A stretch of 64,000 nucleotides of DNA from Pyxicephalus adspersus (lineage: Eukaryota; Chordata; Amphibia; Anura; Pyxicephalidae), in assembly GCF_032062135.1 (NCBI RefSeq), contig NC_092864.1, forward strand, positions 19,893,873-19,957,872. Direction: 5' to 3'. A model generated the notes under the pieces. It was not told the DNA's origin, ran no database searches, and saw only the letters and a program-made list of their open reading frames with translations. Of the stretch, positions 23,906-36,607 are shown piece by piece. The translations under genes were made by a program, and so were the position numbers. How positions within the stretch are numbered: position 1 is the stretch's first letter; each line of letters starts with the position of its first letter.

Positions 23906-25288
23906 AATGTACAGTGAACTGTGCATATACTAATTATAGAAGGTTCCCTAGGATCTTAAACGTTTTTTTAAGGGTCCCCTATATTAAAAAGGTCAAGAAA
24001 TGTTGTCTTATATGGTCACATGAGCTACTTGGCCCTTGGATTCAGTGTAGGGTCATTCTGCTTCAGAACAGAATTAAGCCCTGGAGCAGAACCTTGATTA
24101 GTAGAGAATGTTGCCCGATGTGACAACAATGTTTAGAACAGATGGTTTGCTAAATTGAATGTTAATCGTTTATCTTGGTTACCCAGGTTAGTTCACAACA
24201 AACGTTGTCTGAACCATTCTCTCCTCCCCCAACTCCACATACACAAGTTGTGCATGCTTGGAAGACACATGGGCATGTTCATGTAACAGCTGTGTAATAC
24301 AAGTGTGCATGCTTGTATTAAATGTGTCTAAAAAGACAATCAGCATTCAGAATGTGTATGCATTAAACCACCATCAAATGTCTACATTTAACGTTTATAA
24401 ATAAAACTCTTTGAGTCCATTTATTATTCTGCAAAAAACTTTAATTATTAGGTGAATCAACTAACATGAACAAAACTAAACTAGACCCTATATCGTGTCT
24501 GTTGATGATCTTCCTGAGAACAATTTCAACATCACCAGAATGCTGCAGAGCCCAGAGGAATATGTTGAATATTTTGAATATTTTATATGTGCTCTGGCAG
24601 CTTTTCACATTTACAATTTTTTTTTAGCTGTGAGAAAAGAAAATGGGGCTGCTAATACAAGGGAAGAACAGCGTGATTCCATTTTATCATGATGGACATT
24701 TTCAGGAAGTCAGATAACTTTTAAAAGTTTTGGTGTATAAAAAAATATATATATGCAGCATAGCTAATAAATACAAAAAAAATCCATATCAAGTAGATCC
24801 ATAGCTCACACTGATCATTAGCATCCTATAATATATTTATTTAATCAGTAAGTACCATCTGCCATTTTACTGTTGCTTGCTTAAAGGACCTCAAGATGGT
24901 GACATTTTGAGCTAATCAATGAGTGATAGTTCTGAACTTTACATCTGGATAAAAGTATCATAGTTTGACTCACGAGCACATAAACTGTAATTTAGGTATC
25001 TTGGGTTTAGGAATTGCAGCAGATGCAAAGTCATTTACAATGTGGTCCTAGACTGAGGGCTAGCATGCATAATAGGCTTCATCTACCACTGTTTCAATGG
25101 ACAACCAAACATTGTGTGCTTCCAACATCATCAGACTTATGGCTTTTATTCTTCCATATTGGAATATAAAAACAAAGAGTGAACCCAATTGGTTGTCAAT
25201 ATTTTCTATAGATGCTTTAAATGCTACAAAAGGTTCCAGCACAATCCAGTGCATGTAATGAAAATTCTATGAACAGATCAACTCAATT
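23906..25288. other. Gene-free region
   Basis: It contains a short open frame at 24495-24692 without a recognisable domain, flanked by ordinary AT-rich DNA. No repeat could be delimited. Confidence 0.35.
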
Positions 25289-25510
25289 GGCCTGATTTAT
25301 TAAAGCTCTCCAAGTCTGGAGAAGAGAGGCTATCATTGGAGCACCTAGGGTGATCCAGCAAAAATGAAATGGATCTGGTCCATGATTGAAACATTTGCCC
25401 ACTGATAGCAAATTATTTTTAAGAGATCCATTCCTGGTTTGCTGGATCACACAGGTTCTTCTGTGATTGTCTATATTTTCCCGTCTTGGAGAGCTTTAAT
25501 AAATCAGGCC
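25289..25510. repeat. TTTATTAAAGCTC foldback MITE, best-preserved copy
   Basis: The 222-bp element starts GGCCTGATTTATTAAAGCTC and ends with its exact inverse (GAGCTTTAATAAATCAGGCC, with one A/T difference within the run). The arms also share TCTGGAGAA/TTCTCC-like and GTGATCCAGCAAA/TTTGCTGGATCAC blocks, so nearly the whole element can fold on itself. Non-coding. Other copies lie at 11318, 23819, 35341, 57470 and 61764. Confidence 0.9.
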
Positions 25511-28500
25511 CAGTGTGAAAGCTGGCTTTTTTGTGGTAACAGATGAGGACTGACATTGAAACAAAAGGGTAGATAAAAACTCATATAAGGTTATTCTTAG
25601 CTGTTTTACTTAAAGTTGTATTGACACCTGTGTTTTGCTTGATGTATTTTCTATAGAAATGTTGAATTTAAAATGTGTTTTGATGTGCATCATGAACACA
25701 TGCTGACATTTAACGCAAAATGCATGCTTTTAAAACAGATGGCAATCCTTATTAGTGCACATAAACACAAAATGAATTGAGCCTTAATGCATTTTATTGA
25801 TTTCATTGGAAATTGCATCTGGGGAAAAGCTTACAGGTGTGAATCGAGCCTTACTAAAGAAACAACAAAAAATAAGAGGGAATCTACCTCAAAAAGATGT
25901 CCTATCTTAGGCAGTTATCACCCAAACTCTTGTTCTTTTTGGATGATATACTTTAACTAATGCTCTTGTGACACCTTTTGGACCTTTAGGTCCTCTTTCT
26001 CGATGACAAGGGTTTACAGGACAAATAGAGAGGTCAATCTACTCAACAGAGACATAGGCAGCCTACAGTAATTGTTAAGGCAAAACCACACGTCTTTGGT
26101 TCTGTTACTGCAGATTCATCACGGCTTGATCATAATAAAAGAGCCCTCCACAATGCTCCAGAGGTAACCCTGTAAAGCACTATGCCAACTGACTTTACCA
26201 AGCAATAATGGACTCTTGTCCTTTACCAGCAACATTTGCAACTGACACTACATGACACATTGAACTACACAGGCTGTCGGTCCAGTGTTGGGTTTTCCAG
26301 TTTGAGACACCAGTAGGGACATGGTCTCACCATTTTTATATTTTAACTTTATAATTCCACTTGCTGAACGGTTTCTGTTGCTGATCAGTATTCAGGATGT
26401 TGCAGCCAAGCCTTTTCTCCCTGAGGACTTTCTTATTACATTCTTTGCACGTTCCCTCAGCCTCTCTACTTGCTAGGTTTCTTCACTGAGGACTTGCCTT
26501 TTGATATCCTGAAAAAGTTTATTTCTGATGGCTAAATTACAACAACCCAGGTTTATCTCATAGAATACAAAGTGATTATGTGAACCAATAAAAGAAAATA
26601 GCTGTTTTTTGTTTTACCAAAATATTTTCCAGCCATGCCTGCATGAGACACATTTACCAAAGACACCACTGGACTTCTTTTCAAGCTACAATATAATACA
26701 ATAATTTTACTTTATTCCTGCCACACCTTTTTACTCTGTAGGCATCATAAATATATATTCTGATTCCATGCAAGCATACTAAAACATATAAAAAAAAGTG
26801 TCCAATTAGTATTATTCTTTGTGTTATCACCAATATTAATATCTTTCTCCCCATACTGGATACATGTAGTATGATGGTTCTGGGTGATTTTAATAATGGT
26901 ATTGACTTCATTAAGATACGTTGGTACTGCTTAGGGGATGGGAGTCAATCACTTACCTCAATTTCAATTATGTTGGGAGAACTTGGCCTACTGGGACAAT
27001 ATCAGGGGAGTCCAACATCCAAACCTAGACAAGTACTCCTGTTCCTGTAACCATGAATTGTTTATTGTTAAATGTATTCTGCTTAACTAATATTCTACCA
27101 TTTGGTGGTTTTATTCAATGGACCAGTTCATGAGTATGGTAGCTATAGCCCCAGCAGACCCTGTGTTTGCAATGGGGCCCAAAAAGTACAGAGGTCATAT
27201 ATATATATATTATATAGATAGCAACAGTGTTTGCTGATACATTAGGATCATATGAATCTGTGTAAGATTTAACAACTTTTATAGAATTGCTATGAAATCA
27301 ATTAGTATCACTAGAATCATTGCCTTTTAGAAGATTAGAGAGATGGGGACACTTAATAGTTTTCCTATGGAGCACCATTACACATGGTTATGGCTGTGTC
27401 TGGCATAAATGTGCCTGCTATTGGCCTGTTATCTTGACATATAGAAACATTTAGGTAATGGAAGGACCCAGCTGGATACTTAGTTGTAAAGTAAACATCT
27501 GTACTTTTTGTGATCACATTATCAGGCTACATAACCAGTGACAAAACCTTGTATATTGTCCCTAAATTAGTCTGTGGCCAACTCCAATTAGCATTTAGAT
27601 ATTTTTGCTGTGCTGGGGCTGAATGTAATAGAAAGTTCTATTAGAAAGATAAGAAAGTGAAATAACATAATCCTGATCTTAACAATCAAACCCAATTGAA
27701 GCTTGTAGGTAAAAATCTTAGCTAATTAATAGAGCCTCAATGCCAGATTTTAGCACTGCATGCAGTGGTCCATAGCTGTCCAACAACAAGCACACCATGC
27801 TAAATCACAGCTAGACTTGTAAAACCAGCATGGAGAGTGAGATGTGCTCAATATAGAGTTCTAGCTCTGTCCTATAAATAGTCTGAAAACTGCTGCAGAG
27901 AGACTGCTGATCCCACAAACAGTTCAATTTTCTGCAGATTTATACTAAGGGACTGAAGTTTGGACTGGCATAATGTAGTTTGACAACTAAAAACTGTAAG
28001 ACCCTGTGTTGATGGGCTTGGGACTTTTGTCAATGGCTTTGGATTGCTATCAGTTTTCAAGGCCCCTGAGATCATAGAATCCATTGATAGATTTGACCTG
28101 CAGTTGACCTTCTTCTGACCCGTTTTGAGTTATGCATTCTGGTGGACTTGTATGGTTATGCAAAAGTTTGTCAACCCAACAGCTTTTAACAAAATTTGTT
28201 CTCTGCATGTACTCCACATTCATAAAAATCTTTAGCTGTGCAATAAGTTTAGTAAAGATAGATAAGAAAAAGTATTTGAAAGCGAAAAGAAACCGGAGAA
28301 AAAAAATCTGATTTTTTTGGGTTACAGTACAACAAGAGCCAATATGCATTAGTCTTTTTAGACTCTATGGAGCCATGAAAAAGCAAAAGTTCCTAACAAC
28401 AGTCATGTTACAATTAAGAGGAATATGCAGCAAAAATGACAATATAAAAGATGTCAGAGACATGTATATCAAACAGTATTACCTGTCAAACGAATAAGGA

Positions 28501-29671
28501 AGTATTATTAACCCCACCTACCTTCTGTGACAGACTTACCCTGTTGTCCACAGTGGCAATATCACTAAGAGCAGAATGATAGTCATTTACCTATACAACA
28601 AGCACTCAGCTATAACAAGCGACTGCATTGGTCCTAAGTTTATTATTGACAGTATCCAAAAAAAAGTATTGGCTTTCAGAAAGTGGGCCGTACCACAGGG
28701 CCCTCTTCTGGCAGTGTTACGAAATTTAATTTGTCTTCCCTTTACATGAATAAAGAGTTAACCCTGCTGATGATGATTGCTGCAGTAATTCTGAACTCTT
28801 TTGTAATGTTAATAGGGCCAGTAATTGACATTATTACATTAATACAAAGGATAATGGTTCCCGAACCATGAATAATAGCGATGTAATTGCATGTAATAGT
28901 CACAGTGACCTATCCAACTTAGTACCAGATACAATGCCAGATCTCGAAAATGCAATTACTTGAGATTCCTTTCCCTGCTGGAGATTGGTTAAATAAAAAA
29001 TAAATATAAAATGGTTATTACACATTACAGCATACTTCCAATGAAATGTAACAAAGGGGAACTATCCTGATGGCATCAGAGCAAAATTACTGTTGTTGAA
29101 GTGCAGATAAGAGGTACTCAGACAGGCTCTTACACTACTATATAAGATTGCAGTATGAATTCCTTGGGAAATGATCTATGTGATGAGTTAAAAGTATACT
29201 TAGGGGAGCCAGTGCCAGACATTACTTTTGGATACTGTACAACTTTTAAATGTAATCTTCACAACAAAGCTTGAATGGTACTTTAGTATGTTCTTTTAAA
29301 AAAAGTACATTTTTACCAATCAAGTATAGATAGTTAACCTTGAGTAACTTACAAACAAGCAGATATGTTTGTAGCCCTGTCATTCACATAAGATGATGTT
29401 TGGAATTTAAAGTAGATCTAAATTCCTAAAGGATAGCGTATGGTTTACTGTAGTGACAGACAAGGTCCTTTGGCTGCCAAGGTAAGGATGCCAAAAGTCA
29501 GGAATGGAATAAAAAAAAAATTGTAAAAAAAAATGATTTACAAACATGTTCTCAATTTCCTCTCTGTTCCCCACTAATACCACTGAATTCATAATTGCCT
29601 AATGCCCTGCTTTTGCCCCCTTTCCTTTTACAGCCCATTCCTTACTCCTCCTCATGCACTATAATGGAAAA
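25511..29671. other. Gene-free region
   Basis: About 4.2 kb with a short TA tract at 27198-27218 and no recognisable gene. Open frames are short and overlap on both strands without domain signals. Confidence 0.4.
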
Positions 29672-30475
29672 TTGTTGTTATACTTACCTGGGATTTTCCT
29701 TACCTGTAAACCCCTCCTGACAGCATGCACAGTTGGGGTTAGCTCCGCTCCTTGCTCTCAATAGGACCACTTTACCAAACCAATAAAAGTAACCTCCCTC
29801 TGTCCTGCAGGTGTTCTGTAACAAGGGAGGGAAACATGCTTCAGGAGGAGTTTACAGGAAAGGAAAATTACAGGTAAGTATGACAAAAATTTTCCTGACA
29901 CTCCTCCTGACAGCATGAACACATGGGATGTAGCAAGCAATAATATAAAGGGAGGGAAGAAACTAACCATCAATGCCACGGAAACAAAGTTACTCTTTAG
30001 AAAGAGCCACCTGCCAAATAGAAGCCCCAATGGAAGCTCCAACCTATAAAGCTAAACGAATGTTGGAAGACTTTCAACTGGTTAATTACAAATCACTTCA
30101 GTAGATACTTCTGTATATGAAGTCTATAAGGTTGCCCCTACCCTACTTGAATGTCCCTTGACTTCCTGCAACAGAATCAAGCCCTCATGATGTAAGCATA
30201 CCACATGGCAATAAAAACCCTAGGATGCAAAATCTGTCAAAGATACAGCTGTGCTCCATAAAGGACTGCTAGACTATCTGACCACAGAATCTAGACACCT
30301 AGACACTAATCCTAATACTACTATTGGGCAACAACCAGACCTGTTTTGATGCAGATTCGCTTTAAGTCCCCATCTAGACACTGACCCAGAGGATCCCAAA
30401 TGAAATTTCAGACTTTTCTTCTAAAATGTGGGATATAACTTCTATAGGTGAAGAACGGCCACTTCTTCACCTATC

Positions 30476-30985
30476 TCAGCCTGCTTCCTTAAAGCATATA
30501 GCACACACCAGCTTAAATGGTAATGCTCTTGCGCCACAAGCCCAGCATGATTCACTTTCCACTGATTTGCTTCTGGAATGGGAGAGTGACCTCTTTCTAT
30601 TGGTAATTTTACAGGGTGAACTTTCTCTTGCCCTTCGTCCGAACAAATAGGACTGGGAGAGGCCAGGTGCCTTGTCTTTCTGAGATGCTTTTTTCCAGGA
30701 CTTTTGCTGAACAGATAGTATCTGGCGCAGACATAATTCATGGCTTGGTTGTGCTTCCTTTTCTTTATTTGCTTTTATAGAGCAAGATGCACCGATGAGT
30801 TTGAAGGGCCAGGCCTTTGTGCCACACACCCAGCATACTTCAATGGCAGAGTGATATGCTGACTGACTTAAAATGGGCAGGAGATTTCTCTTTGCTTGAT
30901 AGCCTAAATCCATCTTTCTACATTTTTTAAGATCGGAAAAGCCCCTGAAACTTTTGAGTCTTAAGGAACCATTCCCATAATCCAC
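30476..30985 (-). pseudogene. 169-residue ORF with two CW-C-G/C-C motifs, possible gag-like remnant
   Basis: The longest non-elfn1 minus-strand ORF that does not look low in complexity. It contains two related cysteine segments, CWVCGTKAWPFKLIGASC (about residues 51-68) and, near the C-terminus, CWACGARALPFKLVCAICF. A basic serine/arginine-rich stretch (NRKRSLSHSRSK) sits before the second. The pair looks like an internal duplication of a zinc-binding motif. I do not recognise the family. Its position inside a module with inverted ends suggests a structural protein remnant of a transposable element. It might also be chance reading through repeat DNA. Confidence 0.35.
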
Positions 30986-31002
30986 ACATTACTGTACTCT
31001 TG

Positions 31003-31177
31003 TGTGATGGTCAGTGGGATAAATGTCTGGTTGCATTGCTGCCATTGGGAAGAATGTCACCTTTACAAATAGCCAAAACATTAATTGGTGTCAGAGTTAC
31101 CTGACCTGAGAGGCACAGATTGCATGTTGCTTTGGTCAGTGTGATGGTCAGTGGGATAAATGCCTGGTTGCATTGCC
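31003..31177 (+). repeat. Direct repeat of 37 bp, 138 bp apart
   Basis: The 37-bp segment at 31003-31039 (starting TGTGATGGTCAGTGGGATAA) recurs at 31141-31177 with a single C/T difference. It points to a recent local duplication or slippage event inside the repeat module. The bases between include a fragment of the GAGAGGCACAGATTGC repeat family also seen near 51550. Confidence 0.85.
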
Positions 31178-32405
31178 AAATTGCACATTGCTTTAAGAAA
31201 AGCCTTTGACACTGATATACATGGAGACATATCCTTTGTTATACACCCCGCATTAGGGGGAAGGTGTACTGAGCTGGAGAGAAGCATGTTCTGACTTCCT
31301 GGTATGCCTTCTTGGAGGGCTTTTATCCCTGATAAAACAGAAAGAAACCACATTAACACTCTTTTTTAAAAGGTGTCGCAGTTTGTGTGCCTGTGAGGCG
31401 AGGTTAGGTGAGCCAGCAACTAAAAACATGTAATATATCTTTCTTATTTATGTACTTATGTACAAAACCTACAAATAAAAACTCATATCTGACTTCCTGC
31501 CAGTCAGCATAGCAGCTACAAAGAAGTAAAAAACAGAAAAAGTTTTTCAAAATGGCACCTGCTGTAATCAGGACGGTGATGGTGGCCTAACAAAGGCTGC
31601 TACTACAGCAAAATACACCCTGCTGGAGTAGTCTGAAGATTAACAGGGTTATAATAGCAAATTGCACTTATTAACATCTAATGATTTATTAATTGTACAA
31701 GTAACCAAGAAAAAACATCCAAGGTTTTTCCACAAAATACCACAGGATGATAAACAGGTATGTATAATTATAGAATAACAGAATCCTGGTAAAAACACCA
31801 TCAGGCAGAACAACAGTACACTAAGCCATATTGTATGTACATAAATGGTACATCAAAATTCTACCAAATTATATGCAATGCCTATTATTTGAGGCTCAGA
31901 CTGCAATTTCATGGAGCATTCCAGCAGGTGGCCCCAGAGATACAACAGAAAGCAAAGACATTCTTTCCTTCATCTCATCTCTACTACTGCCATTTGTATG
32001 ATGGCTGTGAATTGAGGTTTGCTGCACCTGTGCAAGGCTCTGAGCAAATGTTTTGGACAGCAAAGAAAATGGAAACAGGTAAAAAAAACTTCCTTGCTGC
32101 TCACCTACCTGCAACAAAGGGCTATTTAGGCTCCAAATCACCATACCCTCAGCACCAGGGTTCCCAAAACTTGATGGCTTTACCATCCGTGACTGGACTT
32201 CCCCTTGGAGAGGCTGAACCAGGCCGGGAGAGGTACGGGAAACAAATGCTTGGTCCTGGAGCAAGGACAGAAAAAGAACACCTAGCAGGGGAGAGGGAGG
32301 TTACTTTTATAGATTTGGTAAAGTGGGCCTATGGAGAGCAAGGGGCCGAGCTTACCCTGTGTGCATGCTGCCAGGAGGAGTGTCAGGAAAGTAACCTTTT
32401 CATAA

Positions 32406-33340
32406 ATTTCAGGTTTTAGGCAAACCCCTGCTAAAACAAATTTCAGCCTCAGTTCAGGCAATCTCTAGTAACCTCTGGAGGAACCCTGATTTAGAATGGC
32501 TGTATTATAGTGACAAACCCCCCCAGTCCCTTAGTGACAGTCCCACAGGGGGGCCCACATATTGACAGACCCCACCATTAACAGACATTCAATGGCAGAC
32601 CCACTGGAAAAGCCAGTGATAAGCTGAATAGGTGTTGTACATACAGCTACGTTCTGTTTGATGGAGAGGGAAGGGGGGAGAATGAGTGAGTTGGGTCAGT
32701 TAGTTCTTGTTTAATAGTGATTCTGTTGATATGAAGCCACTACATATGGAAGCCTTTATGTAGGTTGTGATATTTGGGGTCCCCCTCTAATATGTATTCT
32801 TCTATTCTGGCCCAAGAGCTCTCCCCTTTTCTGCTTTACTGCTGTGCAGGGTTGACAACCCTGGTGGGTGGGTGGTGAATCGTTCGATATACACAATATG
32901 TAAGTGATTGATATTAACACATTTTTTCAAACAATATTGTAGTACACTATATTATTCCTGAGTATATAGAATTACCTTTGTTTATATACTTTAGCAATTA
33001 ACTCCACTTTCCCTGATGAAGTGGACTTGAATCTGTGACCCAGTTTATGCTCTATGTATATTTGGATTCTTAGTGTATCTCTAAATATGTTTAATTGGTA
33101 TGAGCCTCCAAGTTATTGAATTTTTGTAAGGAGGTTATTGTGCACATTATTCTGTTGTACTCTCAAATGTGGATTCATTTTAATAATCTGATTTTTATTA
33201 TTTTGCATTTGATAAAGTCCTGCAAATTTATTTTTCCTTGGTATACAAAAATCAATGTTACCAACTAATAATAAAATATAATAAACTTAAAAAATGACTC
33301 TTAGCATATCCATGGACATGTGTAGTAATATTATTACATA
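32406..33340. other. Gene-free spacer with repeat fragments
   Basis: The part at 32450-32500 carries words like CTCTAGTAACCTCTGGAGGAACCCTG that resemble the hAT-like family at 51475-51640. At 33011-33040 a CCTGATGAAGTGG word appears without the rest of the GAAACGCGT core. No gene. Confidence 0.4.
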
Positions 33341-33797
33341 TACAACATATTACGCAGCACTGTACATTAAATAGCGGTTACAAATTACAGACAGTGACAC
33401 AGGAGGACCCTGCCCTGAAGAGCTTACAATCTAGAAGGTGGGGGAAGTAACACACAATAATAGGGGAGATATGGAGTGGTGGGAAGTAGTGATGGTTTCA
33501 AAAAGACATTGAAGAAATTGGGTAGGCAAGTTTGAAAAAAATTTTTGGTGCTCTTTTAAATGAGCAGAAAGTAGGAGCAAGCTGAATAAGATTAGAAAGG
33601 CCATTCCAGAGAGTCAGGCTGTCTCTAGAAAAGTCTTGGAGCCGTGCGTGTGATGAGGTTATGAGTGGGGAAGTCATTATTAGGTCATTGGAGGAGTGAA
33701 GAGAGCGGCTAGGGGAGTATTTTTCTATCTGGTCAGAAAGGTAAGTGGGACAAGAACTGTGGGGGGATTTGAAGGCAAAGGACAGGAGCTTGAATTA
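33341..33797 (-). repeat. LINE/SINE 3'-end repeat, long copy
   Basis: On the minus strand this reads into a family whose end contains GTAAGCTCTTCAGGGCAGGG and TAATGTACAGTGCTGCGTAA. Related shorter copies sit at 43396-43548 and 46762-46915. The portion at 33430-33797 resembles a conserved 3' UTR of non-LTR elements found in frog genomes (GGCCATTCCAGAGAGTCAGG, AGTCTTGGAGCCGTG). No reverse transcriptase frame is present, so this is a 5'-truncated fragment. Confidence 0.6.
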
Positions 33798-35340
33798 AAA
33801 TGAATCATTTATGTATATGCATAAATGTACATTAATACACATGTACATGCATATTCTAATTACGTATCTCCCTGCAGCCTGGAGATTTTAGTTTAAATCT
33901 GAATTGATGGAATGTTATGGTTTTTATTGCATTGCCTATTACAGTACAGGAGTCTCTTTGTTTTTCAGCCTTTCACAATTGTACACAATTTTGATCCTTG
34001 AAAAATGTATTTTTTACTTCCACACAGTCTCATCTTTTTTATTTTACCTATTTGCAATAACCCAAGTGTAAATGAATGTTCTGGTAGCCAGGTCAGTAAA
34101 TTATTGAGAAATAAAGACGTCACTGTCGTATAAATCAGAGCAGGCTCACTTGGTAAATGCTTCAAACACCCTCCGAAAAACAGCAAACATTGCAAGCTTT
34201 GTATATCTGGGAAAGAACCAGAACAGAACAGTAAATAAAAACAAAGAGCACCGGATTAGACAAAATCCCCAAAAATGTGAATAAAATTAATTTATTATTT
34301 ATTTATTTATTATTTAATGTTATATATATATATATCCCTTACTATCACATAGAACAGGCTAATCACAGGTACATACGTCCAGTACTCCCTACCCCTAAAC
34401 TGGGGAATGCACAGGTACCAAAGTTTATGTACAAGAGCATGAAAAAAAGCTAATACTATGGAGTATTGGAATATCATAATTTTAGGATGTCACGATTACA
34501 ATTAAATATACCCCATCATCACCATTAAATGATGGATAATTATTTTTTTTTACCAGGGGGACTTAGATGTGCGGTAATCCCTTTGTTGCAGTTAAAATAG
34601 AAGATTTGTTAAACTTGTTAAATTAAAGATAGAAATTGTTAATTATTGTCAGTAAATTAAGTTACTGGCTCTGCAAAGATTGCCACAAAAGAAGGCAACA
34701 CAGCTTTAATTATACTACAAGGCCTGGACCCTGAAGGACAGGTAGACCCTTCAGCAGTCTAATATTCTGCACATATAATTGTTAAACTATTTCATCTCAT
34801 TACTCATACAACCTCTTCTAAGACAAATGATTCACAGGTCCCATTGTACTAACATCATAACAAATCTCAAAAGGTCTACTCCAATAGAAACATTCATAAG
34901 GAATAATCCCTTGCTTGAGCTGAAGTCATTTGGGAACATGGCTGGAAGCAGAGGGACATTGTGACATAGCCTTTGTTTCTTTTATGAGAGCCCCAGTGTC
35001 ATCAAACTGGTCTAACTTCACAAAAAACTTTGTTCAAACACAGCCAGAAAGAAACAAAGCGGCAATGAACTTGAATAAAAGAATAAGGTGAACAGAAACT
35101 TTTGACTTCAACATTAGTTTTTAATAATAAAAAAATATATATATATTTAAATAGGTATATTTAATAGTTTGCTGAAAATATAAATGTAAATTATTAAAAT
35201 AGTACTTTTTGATTTAAATGTATTAGAGACGTCTAGAGTGGATGTAATTTTTATCAAGGCATTAAAAGCTAATTAACAGTGTTAACATATTCATCTTTAG
35301 AAAAGCCATAGAGCTAAGCTCCTGGAAATGCAGGTCAATG
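33798..35340. other. Gene-free AT-rich region
   Basis: It contains a short TTTA/TA-rich low-complexity patch at 34288-34336 and no recognisable gene. Confidence 0.4.
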
Positions 35341-35579
35341 GGCTTGATTTATTAAAGCTTTCCAAGACAGGATAATATAGACTCATGGGAAATCTTCATC
35401 ATGGGAAAACCCGGGTGATCACGTAAACCTCAAATAGATCTGGTTAAGGAATGGAAAGCATTTGCCAAGTATTGGCAAATGATTTTTAAGAAATCCATTT
35501 CAGGTTTGATGGATTATCTAAGTTCTCCCATGACAGTTTATCACCTCCAGTCTTGGGAGAGCTTAAATAAATCAGGTCC
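35341..35579. repeat. TTTATTAAAGCTC foldback MITE, full-length copy
   Basis: It starts GGCTTGATTTATTAAAGCTT and ends GAGAGCTTAAATAAATCAGG. Inner arms share the GATTTTTAAGAAATCCATTT and GTTTGATGGAT blocks of the family. Slightly longer than the 25289 copy because of a short duplication of ATCATGGGAAAA-like sequence in the left arm. Confidence 0.85.
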
Positions 35580-35963
35580 AATGTGTTCAATGCATAAAAA
35601 GCTCCATCTATTTAGGTTTCCTTTAAGTTCCATTCAGTTTCCCTTAATTTCATTCTAATCATAACTGCATGTTGAAACCTAAGAGGAAAAGTGAACAGCA
35701 TAGGGACATACGGCAAGAGTCCAAAGCCCTATCCAGCAGTAATGAGAGCGTTGCTAGTTCTGGTTTCACGGCTTTATACATATCAGAGTTGCTGATTAAC
35801 AGTATAACACATAAAAGCATTAGGATACCATGAACATGACAACTAATAAAAAATGAACCTCCCAATGTTCAAAGATGTGTGCTATTTATGACAGGCTGTT
35901 ATACGTTACTGTACCTTTTGAAATTAGGAGCAATAGAATACTGAAAACTGTTACAAACAACTA

Positions 35964-36607
35964 CCGTGTTTCCCCGAAAATAAGACACTGTCTTATATTT
36001 TTTTGGGCTTCCAAAAACACACTAGGTCTTATTTTCAGGGTAGGTCTTATATACTTTTTTTAATGAAAAAAACACTTGCCATATTCATGTAGAACAATGT
36101 ACATTTGAGAGTTTTATATGGTGACCCAATTGTAAATTAAACTCTTCATTGATTCATTGCTACCGGTATTGGTTACTGAATTCAGCATTTCTCTTCTTGC
36201 ACTGTTACTGTATTAAATCAGCCAGCTTACAAACCTAAAATCAGCACAAAATGTGGCTGGGGCAATGATTGCTCACATTTTTTTTTCTTTTTATACCGTA
36301 ATTGTGCTGGTTAAAATAAAAAAAAAAACTTACCTTATCAGAAGACGCGAGCCGAGTTCCTGGCTTCTGACAGGCGAAGTGCATGTAATATCACTCCGCC
36401 TGTGACAGGAGCCGGAACTACAAGGCAAGCATCGGCTTGTGCGGCTCCGGAGTGTGTACGCCCGCTGTCTCCCGCTCGGTGAGTAGTTTTTTTTTTTTTT
36501 TTTTCTACTAGGTCTTATTTTTGGGGTAGGTCTTATATTAGGGCAGGTTGGGGGAAAAGTGCTAGGTCTTATTTTCGGGGTAGGTCTTATTTTCGGGGAA
36601 ACACGGG
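35964..36607. mobile_element. TA-flanked element with TTTCCCCGAAAATAAGAC inverted ends
   Basis: The left end reads CCGTGTTTCCCCGAAAATAA; the right end is its inverse (TTATTTTCGGGGAAACACGG). Both sit next to TA (35962-35963, 36608-36609). The AGGTCTTATTTT-type word is repeated several times near each end, an array of subterminal repeats. The 644-bp interior is non-coding, with a CpG-richer core near 36340-36480 and a poly(T) run at 36487-36504. A similar end sequence is known from several vertebrate genomes. Tc1/mariner-like by target, superfamily not certain. Confidence 0.8.

Larger units (their letters stand above)
29672..32405. mobile_element. 2.7-kb module bracketed by inverted repeats, possible shortened retroelement
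   Basis: A roughly 110-bp block at about 29700-29820 recurs in inverse orientation at about 32280-32400. Shared words include GGTTACTTTTAT, TTTGGTAAAGTGG, AGAGCAAGG and CAGGAGGAGT. The left block is itself a hairpin, its arms (about 29675-29726 and 29840-29895) sharing ACTTACCTG / CAGGTAAGT and CCTGTAAAC / GTTTACAGG. A cysteine-motif ORF lies between the blocks on the minus strand (30476-30985). Inverted terminal repeats around a gag-like ORF would fit a DIRS-like retroelement, but no reverse transcriptase or tyrosine recombinase remnant was seen. Two independent insertions of a MITE would explain the repeats equally well. Confidence 0.4.

Noticed and set aside
24495..24692. 65-codon ORF with plausible composition (SVDDLPENNFNITRMLQSPE)
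   Set aside because: No recognisable domain, splice context or repeat-free conservation evidence; too short to support as a gene.
31835..32419. 194-codon + strand ORF
   Set aside because: Its C-terminal third runs through the inverted repeat block and a related peptide appears by chance at 29758-30042 on the minus strand; composition gives no domain signal.
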